Below, in pieces: positions 32,026 through 37,828 of a stretch of 37,828 nucleotides of DNA. The stretch comes from a virus. The notes under the pieces are model-generated. The model did not search any database and was not told the origin of the DNA. It saw nothing but the letters and a program-made list of their open reading frames with translations. Where the stretch lies: IMG/VR virus record IMGVR_UViG_3300043772_001253, positions 1-37,828 of that record. The stretch is one strand, 5' to 3'. Position numbers and translations under genes: made by a program. The number at the start of each line of letters is the position of its first letter. Position 1 is the first letter of the stretch.

Positions 32026-32057
32026 CAAATATAACTATAATTATTTAATTGGCCAAA
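32026..32057 (-). promoter_or_regulatory. Strong Bacteroidota-type promoter
   Basis: Minus strand TTTG (32054-32057), 20-base spacer, TATATTTG (32026-32033): a full match to the TTTG-N19-21-TAnnTTTG consensus, with an AT-rich spacer. It overlaps the end of the 32041 gene and drives the replication genes leftward. Start of RNA expected near 32020. Confidence 0.85.
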
Positions 32058-32280
32058 CTCTTGGCAACTTTTCTACTTTCTTTTTGTATTCCATCACTTT
32101 AACCTTTTCGCCCCACCGATTAACTACGGTAATCATTTGCCTTTGGATTGGATAGCCCGATTTGGTCAGTTCACCGATTCGGCTGCTAAGTTCAAAGATA
32201 CCCAATTCAGTCAGCGCGGTTAGGCGTGTGATGGGTTGCAAGGTGTCGAGGTGGGCTTGTAGTCGTTCGGGCTGTGTCAT
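32041..32280 (-). CDS. Helix-turn-helix protein (HTH_39-like)
   Basis: 79 residues, start ATG 32280 (ATGA overlap). The N-terminal RLQAHLDTLQPITRLTALTE is followed by LGIFELSSRIGELTKSGYPI, the pattern of small winged-helix or HTH_39 proteins in which a helix pair ends with 'l...G'. The C-terminal wing is rich in Lys/Arg (WGEKVKVMEYKKKVEKLPRV). It probably binds DNA and could regulate the adjacent promoter at 32026, which lies in its own 3' end. Unproven but plausible. Confidence 0.7.
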   Translation of the reverse strand: MTQPERLQAHLDTLQPITRLTALTELGIFELSSRIGELTKSGYPIQRQMITVVNRWGEKVKVMEYKKKVEKLPRVWPIK

Positions 32281-32459
32281 CTCACAATAGTATAAAGATT
32301 CCCATCCTTAGTAACCGGCAACTTCTTTAGCTCGTTCTCGATTACGCTATCACTCCACTTTTTGCGCTTTTGTATTCGAGAAACGTGGGATTGTAAGTCA
32401 ACAACAGAGTAGCTGCCTTGTAAAAGTAGGGTTCGGATTATTTCTGCTCTTGTTCCCAT
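32277..32459 (-). CDS. Small winged-helix-like protein
   Basis: 60 residues, start ATG 32459, overlapping the DnaA-like gene by 22 bases. The sequence MGTRAEIIRTLLLQGSYSVV, DLQSHVSRIQKRKKWSDSVI and ELKKLPVTKDGNLYTIVR gives helix-helix-helix then a beta hairpin, the winged-helix order. It is basic. Together with its coupled HTH neighbour it forms a small regulatory pair in the early operon. Confidence 0.6.
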   Translation of the reverse strand: MGTRAEIIRTLLLQGSYSVVDLQSHVSRIQKRKKWSDSVIENELKKLPVTKDGNLYTIVR

Positions 32460-32809
32460 TGCTTGGCCATCTCTAATATCGTTTCTACTTGCTCTTTGTA
32501 CTTCGGCTCAAATGATACATATCCACGCGCCTTACTAACGTTGTGCATGATTGTGGCATGGTTTCTATTCATCAGCTTACCCATATCTAAGTACGTAGAC
32601 TGGTTAATGTACGTGTAGATAACGTAGGCTATTTGCTCCCGACATTTTACCACGTGCGGAAGGTTGGACTTTCTAACTATTTCTGCCCAATCTATTTGAT
32701 GCACTTCCATTGCTGCAATACATAGCCCCTCAACGCTTACATTGGGTAAGAATTTACGCTCGGATAGCCTTTGCTTAATGGCTGCCAGTTGTTCTGCTGT
32801 CATTTTCAT
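32438..32809 (-). CDS. DnaA domain IV-like DNA-binding protein
   Basis: 123 residues, start ATG 32809 (ATGA overlap). The C-terminal half CREQIAYVIYTYINQSTYLD followed by MGKLMNRNHATIMHNVSKAR matches the DnaA C-terminal domain, where the signature is G-x-R-D/N-H-x-T-V/I-x-H; here NRNHATIMH is nearly exact. The ATPase domain is absent. It may recognise DnaA boxes at a phage or host origin, or divert host initiation. The N-terminal half (VSVEGLCIAAMEVHQIDWAE) is helical and related in style to DnaA-like phage proteins. Family resemblance is strong, role is inferred. Confidence 0.85.
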   Translation of the reverse strand: MKMTAEQLAAIKQRLSERKFLPNVSVEGLCIAAMEVHQIDWAEIVRKSNLPHVVKCREQIAYVIYTYINQSTYLDMGKLMNRNHATIMHNVSKARGYVSFEPKYKEQVETILEMAKQWEQEQK

Positions 32810-33069
32810 TTCGCGTTTACAATTACAGGCGTTTGAAGTATTACAAAGTGCGCCCCGTTTTCAATCGTTAGGCTATAAGTGCGCCCATTCCAATGCGTTT
32901 CCACTTGTAAAGCGCGTGCAAGTTCGCCCAGCGTGGTCTTGTCGCATTCGATGTGAGCGGAGGTGTCGGAGTTTAACCGAGTAGCCGCAATCGCTCCTTT
33001 GAGGTATGCCAATGCGCTTAGGTTTGGCGTGTCTTTTAGCGCGGCTTCGAGTTGTGTTAGTGTGTTCAT
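32806..33069 (-). CDS. Small hypothetical early protein
   Basis: 87 residues, start ATG 33069, ATGA overlap with the DnaA-like gene. Helical N-terminus (MNTLTQLEAALKDTPNLSAL) and beta C-terminus (RTYSLTIENGAHFVILQTPV). The middle has DKTTLGELARALQVETHWNG, which could be a small HTH-like segment. No confident family. Confidence 0.55.
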   Translation of the reverse strand: MNTLTQLEAALKDTPNLSALAYLKGAIAATRLNSDTSAHIECDKTTLGELARALQVETHWNGRTYSLTIENGAHFVILQTPVIVNAK

Positions 33070-33135
33070 GTGGTTTGTTTTTGTGTGGTTGAGCGGGTTT
33101 GATTTCTCGCCCCCGTTCGGATGCTGGTTGGTTAG

Positions 33136-33282
33136 TTATGCGAAAATTCGAGTGTAGTAATTTTTGCACTTTCTCAAAGAGTTAGTTGCAAATACACAAT
33201 GTCCAGTCGGGTCAATTAACATAAATGTTTTGCCTCCGTTATACTTGATTGTAAATTCTTTTGATTCAAAAATGGTTTCCAT
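33136..33282 (-). CDS. Small protein, first gene after promoter copy c
   Basis: 48 residues, ATG 33282 to TAA 33136. The product starts METIFESKEFTIKYNGGKTF and continues MLIDPTGHCVFATNSLRKCK. Good protein composition; begins 32 bases downstream of the -7 box at 33314, with a leader ending AAACAAACTACG before the ATG. Followed by the 32806 gene after 66 bases. Two cysteines; no recognised family. It is the first gene of the early region. Confidence 0.7.
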   Translation of the reverse strand: METIFESKEFTIKYNGGKTFMLIDPTGHCVFATNSLRKCKNYYTRIFA

Positions 33283-33313
33283 CGTAGTTTGTTTTTGTGG
33301 TTATTTGATAGGA

Positions 33314-33371
33314 CAAAAGTACAAAGCGTTTTCTATCTAAATAGCATAAAACTTACAAATGTGAAAATAAA
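33314..33371 (-). promoter_or_regulatory. Shared early promoter element, copy c
   Basis: TTTATTTT, then CACATTTGTAAGTTTT, ATTTAGA, TAGAAA and TACTTTTG (33314-33321), a full TAnnTTTG match. Same order and spacing as copies a and b. It starts at the end of the terminator T-run of the ncRNA and drives the 33282 gene and the early operon. Confidence 0.7.
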
Positions 33372-33372
33372 T

Positions 33373-33419
33373 AAAAAAAACCAGCCGCAAGGATTACCAC
33401 AAACCTCACGACTGGCTGA
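33373..33419 (-). terminator. Terminator at end of the probable sRNA
   Basis: Minus strand CAGCC (33414-33418) pairs with GGCTG (33382-33386), extended by a U-G pair, with a second short AGG/CCT stem in the loop, followed by T8 (33373-33380). The stem is short but the T-run is perfect. Confidence 0.6.
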
Positions 33420-33505
33420 AACTTCCCGATAGTGTGCTTTTTAGCCTACGGGATTAAACGACCCTAACTGGTACGCTGGTCTACGGTAAGCGTTCGGGTA
33501 CTGTT
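33373..33505 (-). ncRNA. Probable structured small noncoding RNA
   Basis: About 130 bases between a -7 box (TATCTTTG, 33510-33517) and a T8 terminator, in a stretch with no ATG usable on the minus strand. Pairings on the minus strand: ACCC 33496-33499 with GGGT 33461-33464; ACGCT 33489-33493 with AGCGT 33473-33477; CCCG 33449-33452 with CGGG 33425-33428 plus an adjoining TAG/CTA; then the terminator stem. Two domains and a terminator hairpin are typical of bacterial sRNAs. No tRNA, 6S or known family is evident. Alternatives: untranslated leader-less transcript, or packaging/origin DNA signal. Confidence 0.5.
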
Positions 33506-33509
33506 GGCA

Positions 33510-33517
33510 CAAAGATA
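33510..33517 (-). promoter_or_regulatory. -7 box of the probable sRNA
   Basis: TATCTTTG matches TAnnTTTG exactly. No clear TTTG 19-21 bases upstream, but a 22-base direct repeat ends next to it, so an activator or repressor may act here. RNA start expected near 33504. Confidence 0.45.
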
Positions 33518-33520
33518 GTA

Positions 33521-33575
33521 AACGTAAGCCTATGAACTGACTTTATGGTTAAAAAAGTAAGCCTATAAACTTACT
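33521..33575. repeat. Two 22-bp direct repeats, operator-like
   Basis: Copy 1 at 33521-33542 and copy 2 at 33554-33575 agree in 19 of 22 positions (core GTAAGCCTAT). They are 33 bases apart start to start, about three helical turns, directly upstream of the -7 box at 33510. Copy 2 overlaps the terminator stem. The arrangement suits a protein that binds both. Confidence 0.65.
33551..33575 (-). terminator. Terminator ending the late operon
   Basis: AGTAAG (33570-33575) pairs with CTTACT (33556-33561) on the minus strand across an eight-base loop, followed by T6 (33551-33556). A further 6-bp hairpin, CGTCCG/CGGACG (33583-33601), precedes it at the end of the 33592 gene. Together they close the late transcript. 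Confidence 0.7.
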
Positions 33576-33591
33576 ATTGAACCGTCCGAAA

Positions 33592-33789
33592 TTAGCGGAC
33601 GTTTGAAAAGTCATCGTTTGAAAAGATAGGCGAACCATCCACATCCAACGGTGGGTAATGCCTTAAACATCTTTGCGCCCGTTCCTTTAGTTCCTTAACA
33701 GTCTTTGGGCGCGTGCTTGTGTTTAGCAAGTCGAGCAGAAACTCCCGCGTCATCAACAAAGATGCTTCTTGCTCATAGCGTAGGCTCAT
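33592..33789 (-). CDS. Small conserved-looking phage protein
   Basis: 65 residues, start ATG 33789 (ATGA overlap with 33786-33965). Helical with a proline-rich end: REFLLDLLNTSTRPKTVKEL then RHYPPLDVDGSPIFSNDDFS. It resembles short proteins found at operon ends in Bacteroidota phages, without known function. Last gene before the terminator hairpins. Confidence 0.6.
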   Translation of the reverse strand: MSLRYEQEASLLMTREFLLDLLNTSTRPKTVKELKERAQRCLRHYPPLDVDGSPIFSNDDFSNVR

Positions 33790-33965
33790 TTTCTATACAT
33801 AGTAAACATTTGCTCTAACCACATTTCAGCTGTCAATGCCCATCCTTCATCTTCACCTTTCTTTTGGGCTTCATTCCGTACGTGTGAACGCCAAGAATTT
33901 CTGTCCATAGTATTGAATGCCTGATACATATCCTTCGCAAAAAGTGTGGCTTCTTGTTTTGTCAT
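33786..33965 (-). CDS. Small helical protein next to the exonuclease
   Basis: 59 residues, ATG 33965 to TGA 33786. ATGA overlaps on both sides (33962-33965 and 33786-33789). The product starts MTKQEATLFAKDMYQAFNTM and has EDEGWALTAEMWLEQMFTMY; helical and methionine/aromatic rich. It fills a 172-base gap. Firmly coding by the double coupling; function unknown. Confidence 0.75.
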   Translation of the reverse strand: MTKQEATLFAKDMYQAFNTMDRNSWRSHVRNEAQKKGEDEGWALTAEMWLEQMFTMYRK

Positions 33966-34771
33966 TCGGCTCGTTTAGCTTTAATGTAGTCATCTGCAAT
34001 CTTATCCTGTAACACCTTAGTGCTTACGGTGAAATGCTTGCCGCAGAGTTTATTTGTGCAAGTTATCCGATGGCGTGGTAATCCAGCAGCCGTGTAACGA
34101 GTTCCTCTGTTTATCGTTTCTTCACAACCGCAAGCTGGACAACTATACCTACCGTGACCAGTTGCCGCCCCAGCGTGTGAGTTGCTTGTAACGTATGGCT
34201 GCAACTTATGGAACACTCCCTCCAAGACCTCCACGTCAACCTTGCAATATGCTACCATCTTATCCAACGCATCACGGTCATTATGCAGCACGATGGCTAC
34301 CCAATCGCCCCACGAAACGCTGTCTTTTCCCTTGCCCAAAAGTAGCTGCCCTAAGTAGTCCAACTTATTAGAGTTGAATCGGAAATGCGTACGTGCTTTC
34401 TTTAGCGTGTCCAAACTTGTAAACTTTGGAGGACACATTATCCCGTGAATAAGGCAACGGGTGCGAATCCATTTCTCGTCAAAGTTATCCCCGTTGTGGC
34501 CTACTATTTCATCTGCTTCTAATGCTACCGCCATAAATGCCGAAAGGGCTGCAATGTCGCAACCCTCTTGCCATTCCACGCTATGCACTACTTTTTGCCC
34601 TTCCCACTTCCAACAAATGCATATTATTGCACGCTCTTTTATTATGTTTTCGGGTGGTATGTTTAGCTTGTATCCAGCTTGCCAAAAGAAACCGATGTTT
34701 GGGCTTGTTTCAATATCGTAAAAAAGTCGCTTAAATCCTTCAGGTGGTAACGCAAATTGGATATTGAACAT
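33962..34771 (-). CDS. DEDDy 3'-5' exonuclease with C-terminal zinc ribbon
   Basis: 269 residues, start ATG 34771. RNase H-like exonuclease: motif Exo I FYDIETSP (D19, E21), Exo II GHNGDNFDEKWI (D98), Exo III YCKVDVEVLE (Y175-x3-D179), the DEDDy type found in YprB-like proteins and in the exonuclease part of DNA polymerases. C-terminal residues 211-243 add a zinc ribbon, CPAC (211, 214) and CTNKLC (238, 243). It lies in the late/lysis end, far from the replication genes. It may trim DNA ends in recombination or destroy host DNA. Family is secure. Confidence 0.85.
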   Translation of the reverse strand: MFNIQFALPPEGFKRLFYDIETSPNIGFFWQAGYKLNIPPENIIKERAIICICWKWEGQKVVHSVEWQEGCDIAALSAFMAVALEADEIVGHNGDNFDEKWIRTRCLIHGIMCPPKFTSLDTLKKARTHFRFNSNKLDYLGQLLLGKGKDSVSWGDWVAIVLHNDRDALDKMVAYCKVDVEVLEGVFHKLQPYVTSNSHAGAATGHGRYSCPACGCEETINRGTRYTAAGLPRHRITCTNKLCGKHFTVSTKVLQDKIADDYIKAKRAE

Positions 34772-34786
34772 TTGTATGTTGTAAGG

Positions 34787-34900
34787 TTAACGCCCTTGCC
34801 CCCTGTACGCCTTAAATCCCTTCGCCCGATACTTACTATGCCTTCTCAATTTGCGCTTAACACGTGGCTTAAATTTGCCCCCTACGATAATCTTTGCCAT
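34787..34900 (-). CDS. Very basic small protein
   Basis: 37 residues, ATG 34900 to TAA 34787, start sharing a base with the upstream stop (TAATG). The product starts MAKIIVGGKFKPRVKRKLRR; about 40% Lys/Arg, no acidic residue. It looks like a nucleic-acid-binding peptide or a ribosomal-protein-like fragment. Followed by the exonuclease gene after 15 bases. Composition and coupling support coding. Confidence 0.65.
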   Translation of the reverse strand: MAKIIVGGKFKPRVKRKLRRHSKYRAKGFKAYRGQGR

Positions 34901-35208
34901 TAGTCTGCTTTAATGTGTTTCCTAATAATCGTCTCCATTCGTATCATTTCGTTCCGAAGGCCGTCAACTTTCACCTCCAAGCCCTTACGACCTTCCTCAC
35001 ATTCGCGGTGCAGTTGCCTTGTTTCGCTTAGGCTCTCTTTGATGTCGGCCATCTCACCTTTGGTGAACTCATTGGCTTCTTTGTATTGGGTAATCAGCCC
35101 TTTTACTTCTTCAAGTTGTTGGCTCTTACCTAATCGAATGCCGCCCCACGCACCGCTTGCAAGTCCTCCGATTGCGGTAATTATTGCGCCTATGCCCTCT
35201 GTTTCCAT
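34900..35208 (-). CDS. Holin-like or membrane-associated coiled-coil protein
   Basis: 102 residues from ATG 35208, five bases after the previous stop (starts at 35226 or 35247 would overlap). N-terminal hydrophobic, glycine-rich stretch METEGIGAIITAIGGLASGA, followed by a coiled coil (ADIKESLSETRQLHRECEEG; LRNEMIRMETIIRK). This shape resembles XhlA-type holin accessory proteins and some holins. Position directly after the fibre gene is where lysis genes often start. Without a clear second transmembrane helix it remains tentative. Confidence 0.5.
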   Translation of the reverse strand: METEGIGAIITAIGGLASGAWGGIRLGKSQQLEEVKGLITQYKEANEFTKGEMADIKESLSETRQLHRECEEGRKGLEVKVDGLRNEMIRMETIIRKHIKAD

Positions 35209-35212
35209 TGTC

Positions 35213-35383
35213 TTAATTATTGCCATTTTCAATTGGATATAAAGCATCCCACCAAGCTGGCGGGTCGCTGTTAAATTCCCACCCGTTTATAGGTGACTGC
35301 CCAGCATCTGCTGCTGTTATTTCTGTGCCGTCAGGGAATGTGATTGTGTACCCCCTCGCTTGTTGCTCTTCGTTATACCACAT
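35213..35383 (-). CDS. Small protein after the fibre gene
   Basis: 56 residues, ATG 35383 (two bases after the fibre stop) to TAA 35213. The product starts MWYNEEQQARGYTITFPDGT and contains NGWEFNSDPPAWWDALYPIE. It is acidic and rich in tryptophan. It could be a fibre-assembly chaperone by position, but no family supports this. It fills the whole gap between its neighbours. Confidence 0.7.
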   Translation of the reverse strand: MWYNEEQQARGYTITFPDGTEITAADAGQSPINGWEFNSDPPAWWDALYPIENGNN

Positions 35384-35385
35384 CT

Positions 35386-37827
35386 TTAGTTAGCTATTGT
35401 GTAACCCTTTCCTGTCATTACCGCCCGAATTGCTAAAGCCGTTGCGTCTGCTGCCGTAACCAACACCCCAAACGGTGTGCCTGTGATTGTAATCGTTTGC
35501 GCACCGCTTGCCGTGCCTATGCCGTTAGCAAAGATATTCATGCCGTAATTACCCATTGAACTGTTGGTGAAATTTACGCCTCGTGTAAGGTTAGGCATAT
35601 CCAATACTTGCAAAGAATAGCAGTTTTGAATCATCTGTGACGTATTGGTCACATTTGCGCAGTTTGCAAATCTTATTGCAATTAAAGCATTACAATTAAA
35701 TGCAAATGCTTCTAAAATAGTGCAAGAATTAGCAGTAATTAAACCTATTGATTTGATAACATAATTGTTTGCAAAAACATAGCCTAAATTAGTGGCTGAT
35801 GTCATGGTAATCGTTCCAACGCTTTCGAGTTGGTAATTATCAGAAACCATTTCACTTGCGGATGTAATCGAATTAGCTGTTATATTTCCAAATGATATTA
35901 TGTTAGAACTATAAAATGCTTGCTGCAAACTTGTGGCCAATCCAAAATTTACATTTCCAATGCGAACACCTCCAAGAAACCTAAATGCGCTGGCTAAAGA
36001 CATTGAAGGAAATGATGGCAGTTGTAATGATTCAATTCCTCTCATGTATTGCGCAACCATAATAGCCGAGCCGCTCGACCACAGCTTAAATTGCTTAACC
36101 GACACCATACTTCCATTACTAGGTGTGCTGCTTAAAAAGAAATCTGTGCAATTTGGGAAACTAAAATTCCAATCTACACCATAGTTGTAGTTTCTTGTCG
36201 GGACTGTAGCCGCTGCTATGGCCAAATAAACAAAAGTTATTGGTGAGCCTGTTCTGGTTATTCCGATAATTACGAATTTATAGTTTTCGCCAGTCAAAGC
36301 ATCTACATATACGGTGGCTGAAATTGTTGCGTAGTCGTATGTTTTTGTCCTTACTGCGCCACTTGGTGCGCTTGTTGTGCCATCGCCCCAGTCTACTGTG
36401 CTGTTATTAATTTGAAGTGAAAATCTGTTAATTCTATTCTCGTATACTTGCAAAAGAATATATCCAGCTTCACTTGCAGCGGTCAAAGTTGGTAATGCTG
36501 GCCAAAATGAAGGCCTAACCCATCCACTATTTGAAGTAAACGCAAGCGTGTCTGTTGCTGGTGTGTAAGTCCCACCAGCCACGCCATCCAATGTAGCGAT
36601 AAGATTAAAGGTTGCGCCAGCTGCGATTGATTCCTGTGGCGTTCCGTTAATTTGTAGGGCAACAGGTGAACAGGCCGCACTTGTGAAACTTAGCGTGTCC
36701 GTAGGAGCATCGTAACTACCCGAATTAACCGACCCGTCTAATTTTGTGATTAGGTTAAAAGTCGTTCCACTTGTAATGGATTCCTTGTTAACTGCATTTA
36801 TCTGAAAGGTGACTGGTGAACAGGCTGCGGAGGTGACTTCCCACGTTTGCGTGCCAGCATTCCAAGTACCGTTTTGAACTCCGTCACGGGTTACAAATAT
36901 AGCCGCGTCCTGTTCTGCTTCTTGGTCGGTTACTTGAACACCGTTTATTGTAGTGGCGTTATTTTCAATTACCCAATCTGAACCTACAAGAGAGCCAACA
37001 GGATTTGAACCCTCCGAAAGTACGGGTATATCCTCCGTTCCTCCACTTGCAACCGTTGCAACTGGCACACCGTTTAATTCGATGTTACCATCCGCGCAAG
37101 GTGGGCTTGTAATTTCCCACGTTTGCGTGCCAGCATTCCACGTTCCCGATGGATTGCCGTCTAATTCAACAGCGATACTTGCGTTTTGCTCGGCTTCTTG
37201 GTCGGTAACTTGAACGCTATTGATATACGTGGCATTGTTGCCGATAACCCAATCCGTTCCAATTTGTGAGCCAGCTGGATTAGAGGCCGTGTCAAGAACT
37301 GGAATGTCTAAAGTGCCTCCGCTTGGTACAGTATCAAATGGCGCACCGTTTATGTCAATAGTAACGTCTGCACACGGCTCGCACAAAGCATCCTCCAAAC
37401 AAGCCACTTGCGATGGCGTTAATTCAGCAACCACATTAGGATTGCAAAAGTCAAAGATGTGTAAAATGTTTGGGTCTATGTCGCACTCATTCTGCCAACA
37501 ATCGCGGCTACCAATTACCGTTACCGAAACGCTCAAAGCCATTATAGCCCGTGTGTAATTTAAGTCGTTTACTTGCGTTCCTGTAAATTCCTCTCCCCAT
37601 ATCTTTGGGATGTTTGTGTCAATGGAATTTACCCGAATGCTTACACTTTGGGCTTTCAATAACAGTTTTAAATCGGGAAAGCTGCCCGTTATTTGGTTAG
37701 CGATGTCCTCCGCTAATCGGGTTGGCATAAAGGCATCGTCTACTGTGCTATCCTTGCGCCTTGCAATTACAACCAAACGAAGGTCGTAAGTTCCTGACAT
37801 TTGATTAACTCCATACTTGCCCACAAT
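35386..37827 (-). CDS. Receptor-binding fibre with repeats, PKD-like and LRR domains; N-terminus at the other edge
   Basis: Open to the right edge; 812 residues counted from GTG 37824, but the true start is probably at 187 on the left edge, making about 876 residues. Numbered from GTG: residues 1-150 form a tail-completion-like domain (MSGTYDLRLVVIARRKDSTV); 151-334 two 92-residue repeats; 335-431 two shorter repeats; about 460-540 a PKD-like domain with VDWGDGTT and KTYDYA; 545-770 BspA/DUF285-like leucine-rich repeats (LESVGTITMTSATNLGYVFA) for host binding. Fusion of a neck domain to a receptor binder is unusual. If the two edges were not linked, a start at 37800 (MSGTYDL) is possible. Confidence 0.8.
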   Translation of the reverse strand: MVGKYGVNQMSGTYDLRLVVIARRKDSTVDDAFMPTRLAEDIANQITGSFPDLKLLLKAQSVSIRVNSIDTNIPKIWGEEFTGTQVNDLNYTRAIMALSVSVTVIGSRDCWQNECDIDPNILHIFDFCNPNVVAELTPSQVACLEDALCEPCADVTIDINGAPFDTVPSGGTLDIPVLDTASNPAGSQIGTDWVIGNNATYINSVQVTDQEAEQNASIAVELDGNPSGTWNAGTQTWEITSPPCADGNIELNGVPVATVASGGTEDIPVLSEGSNPVGSLVGSDWVIENNATTINGVQVTDQEAEQDAAIFVTRDGVQNGTWNAGTQTWEVTSAACSPVTFQINAVNKESITSGTTFNLITKLDGSVNSGSYDAPTDTLSFTSAACSPVALQINGTPQESIAAGATFNLIATLDGVAGGTYTPATDTLAFTSNSGWVRPSFWPALPTLTAASEAGYILLQVYENRINRFSLQINNSTVDWGDGTTSAPSGAVRTKTYDYATISATVYVDALTGENYKFVIIGITRTGSPITFVYLAIAAATVPTRNYNYGVDWNFSFPNCTDFFLSSTPSNGSMVSVKQFKLWSSGSAIMVAQYMRGIESLQLPSFPSMSLASAFRFLGGVRIGNVNFGLATSLQQAFYSSNIISFGNITANSITSASEMVSDNYQLESVGTITMTSATNLGYVFANNYVIKSIGLITANSCTILEAFAFNCNALIAIRFANCANVTNTSQMIQNCYSLQVLDMPNLTRGVNFTNSSMGNYGMNIFANGIGTASGAQTITITGTPFGVLVTAADATALAIRAVMTGKGYTIAN
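36532..36822 (-). repeat. Two shorter tandem repeats (about 50 residues) in the fibre gene
   Basis: Units 36673-36822 and 36532-36672 begin CSPVTFQIN and CSPVALQIN and end TDTLSFTS and TDTLAFTS. The second is three residues shorter before the following domain. Confidence 0.75.
36823..37374 (-). repeat. Two 92-residue tandem repeats in the fibre gene
   Basis: Units 37099-37374 and 36823-37098 each encode 92 residues, starting CAD and ending EITSPP or EVTSAA, and share INSVQVTDQEAEQ/INGVQVTDQEAEQ and GTWNAGTQTWE. DNA identity is also high (TCTTGGTCGGT repeats). Recent duplication; suits phase variation by recombination. Confidence 0.85.
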
Positions 37828-37828
37828 C

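Noticed and set aside
1-37828. Direct terminal repeat at the two edges
   Set aside because: First and last bases show no common sequence, so circularity rests on the split gene, not on a repeat.
1-37828. tRNA genes, CRISPR arrays, integrase, transposase, repressor
   Set aside because: No cloverleaf, regularly spaced repeats or matching protein motifs were seen on either strand by reading; a tRNAscan or HMM search could still find divergent cases.

Overview
The window looks like an essentially complete genome of a tailed phage with a long non-contractile tail (siphovirus type). Support: tape measure, tail-assembly chaperone pair, large and small terminase, portal, scaffold and capsid genes; no sheath or baseplate-wedge genes. 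The host is most likely a member of the Bacteroidota: the clearest promoter (TTTG, 20 bases, TATATTTG at 32026-32057) fits that phylum's -33/-7 consensus, start codons lack strong Shine-Dalgarno sequences, and several proteins resemble families common in Flavobacterium-type phages. I see no integrase, repressor, tRNA, CRISPR array or IS element, so a lytic lifestyle is the default reading. There is no DNA polymerase gene; replication probably borrows the host's. All genes but one small one (22874-23026, plus) run on the minus strand, so the window is read right to left.

Layout in transcription order. Late region: a -7-like promoter at 21718 precedes a probable tail-tube gene (21136-21690), a glycosyltransferase, terminase large and small subunits, small structural and membrane proteins, the tail chaperone with a likely programmed -1 frameshift (17133-17929), tape measure, tail-tip proteins, a minor head protein, a sugar-modification cluster (two putative glycosyltransferases, FkbM methyltransferase, GDP-mannose 4,6-dehydratase), portal, scaffold, major capsid protein with its own terminator, and neck proteins. 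The last gene runs off the left edge and its reading frame resumes at the right edge, one base short, as a very large receptor-binding fibre (35386-37827). This indicates a circular or circularly permuted molecule. The late genes then continue through a holin-like protein and a DEDDy exonuclease to a terminator at 33551-33575.

Between that terminator and the next gene lies a 309-base stretch (33283-33591) with no gene. It holds paired 22-base direct repeats, a -7 box, a structured probable small RNA ending in a terminator, and one of three copies of a long shared promoter element.

Early region (33282 down to 21750): small regulators, a DnaA domain IV-like protein, a replisome organiser with internal iteron-like repeats (candidate origin), primase-helicase, a PD-(D/E)XK-type nuclease, an SF2 helicase with a DNA methyltransferase, ERF recombinase, ParB-like protein, Gp157-like protein, an SSB-like OB-fold protein and putative lysis genes. 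Most adjacent genes overlap by ATGA or TAATG, implying translational coupling. Using these overlaps I located several genes of 30-59 codons.
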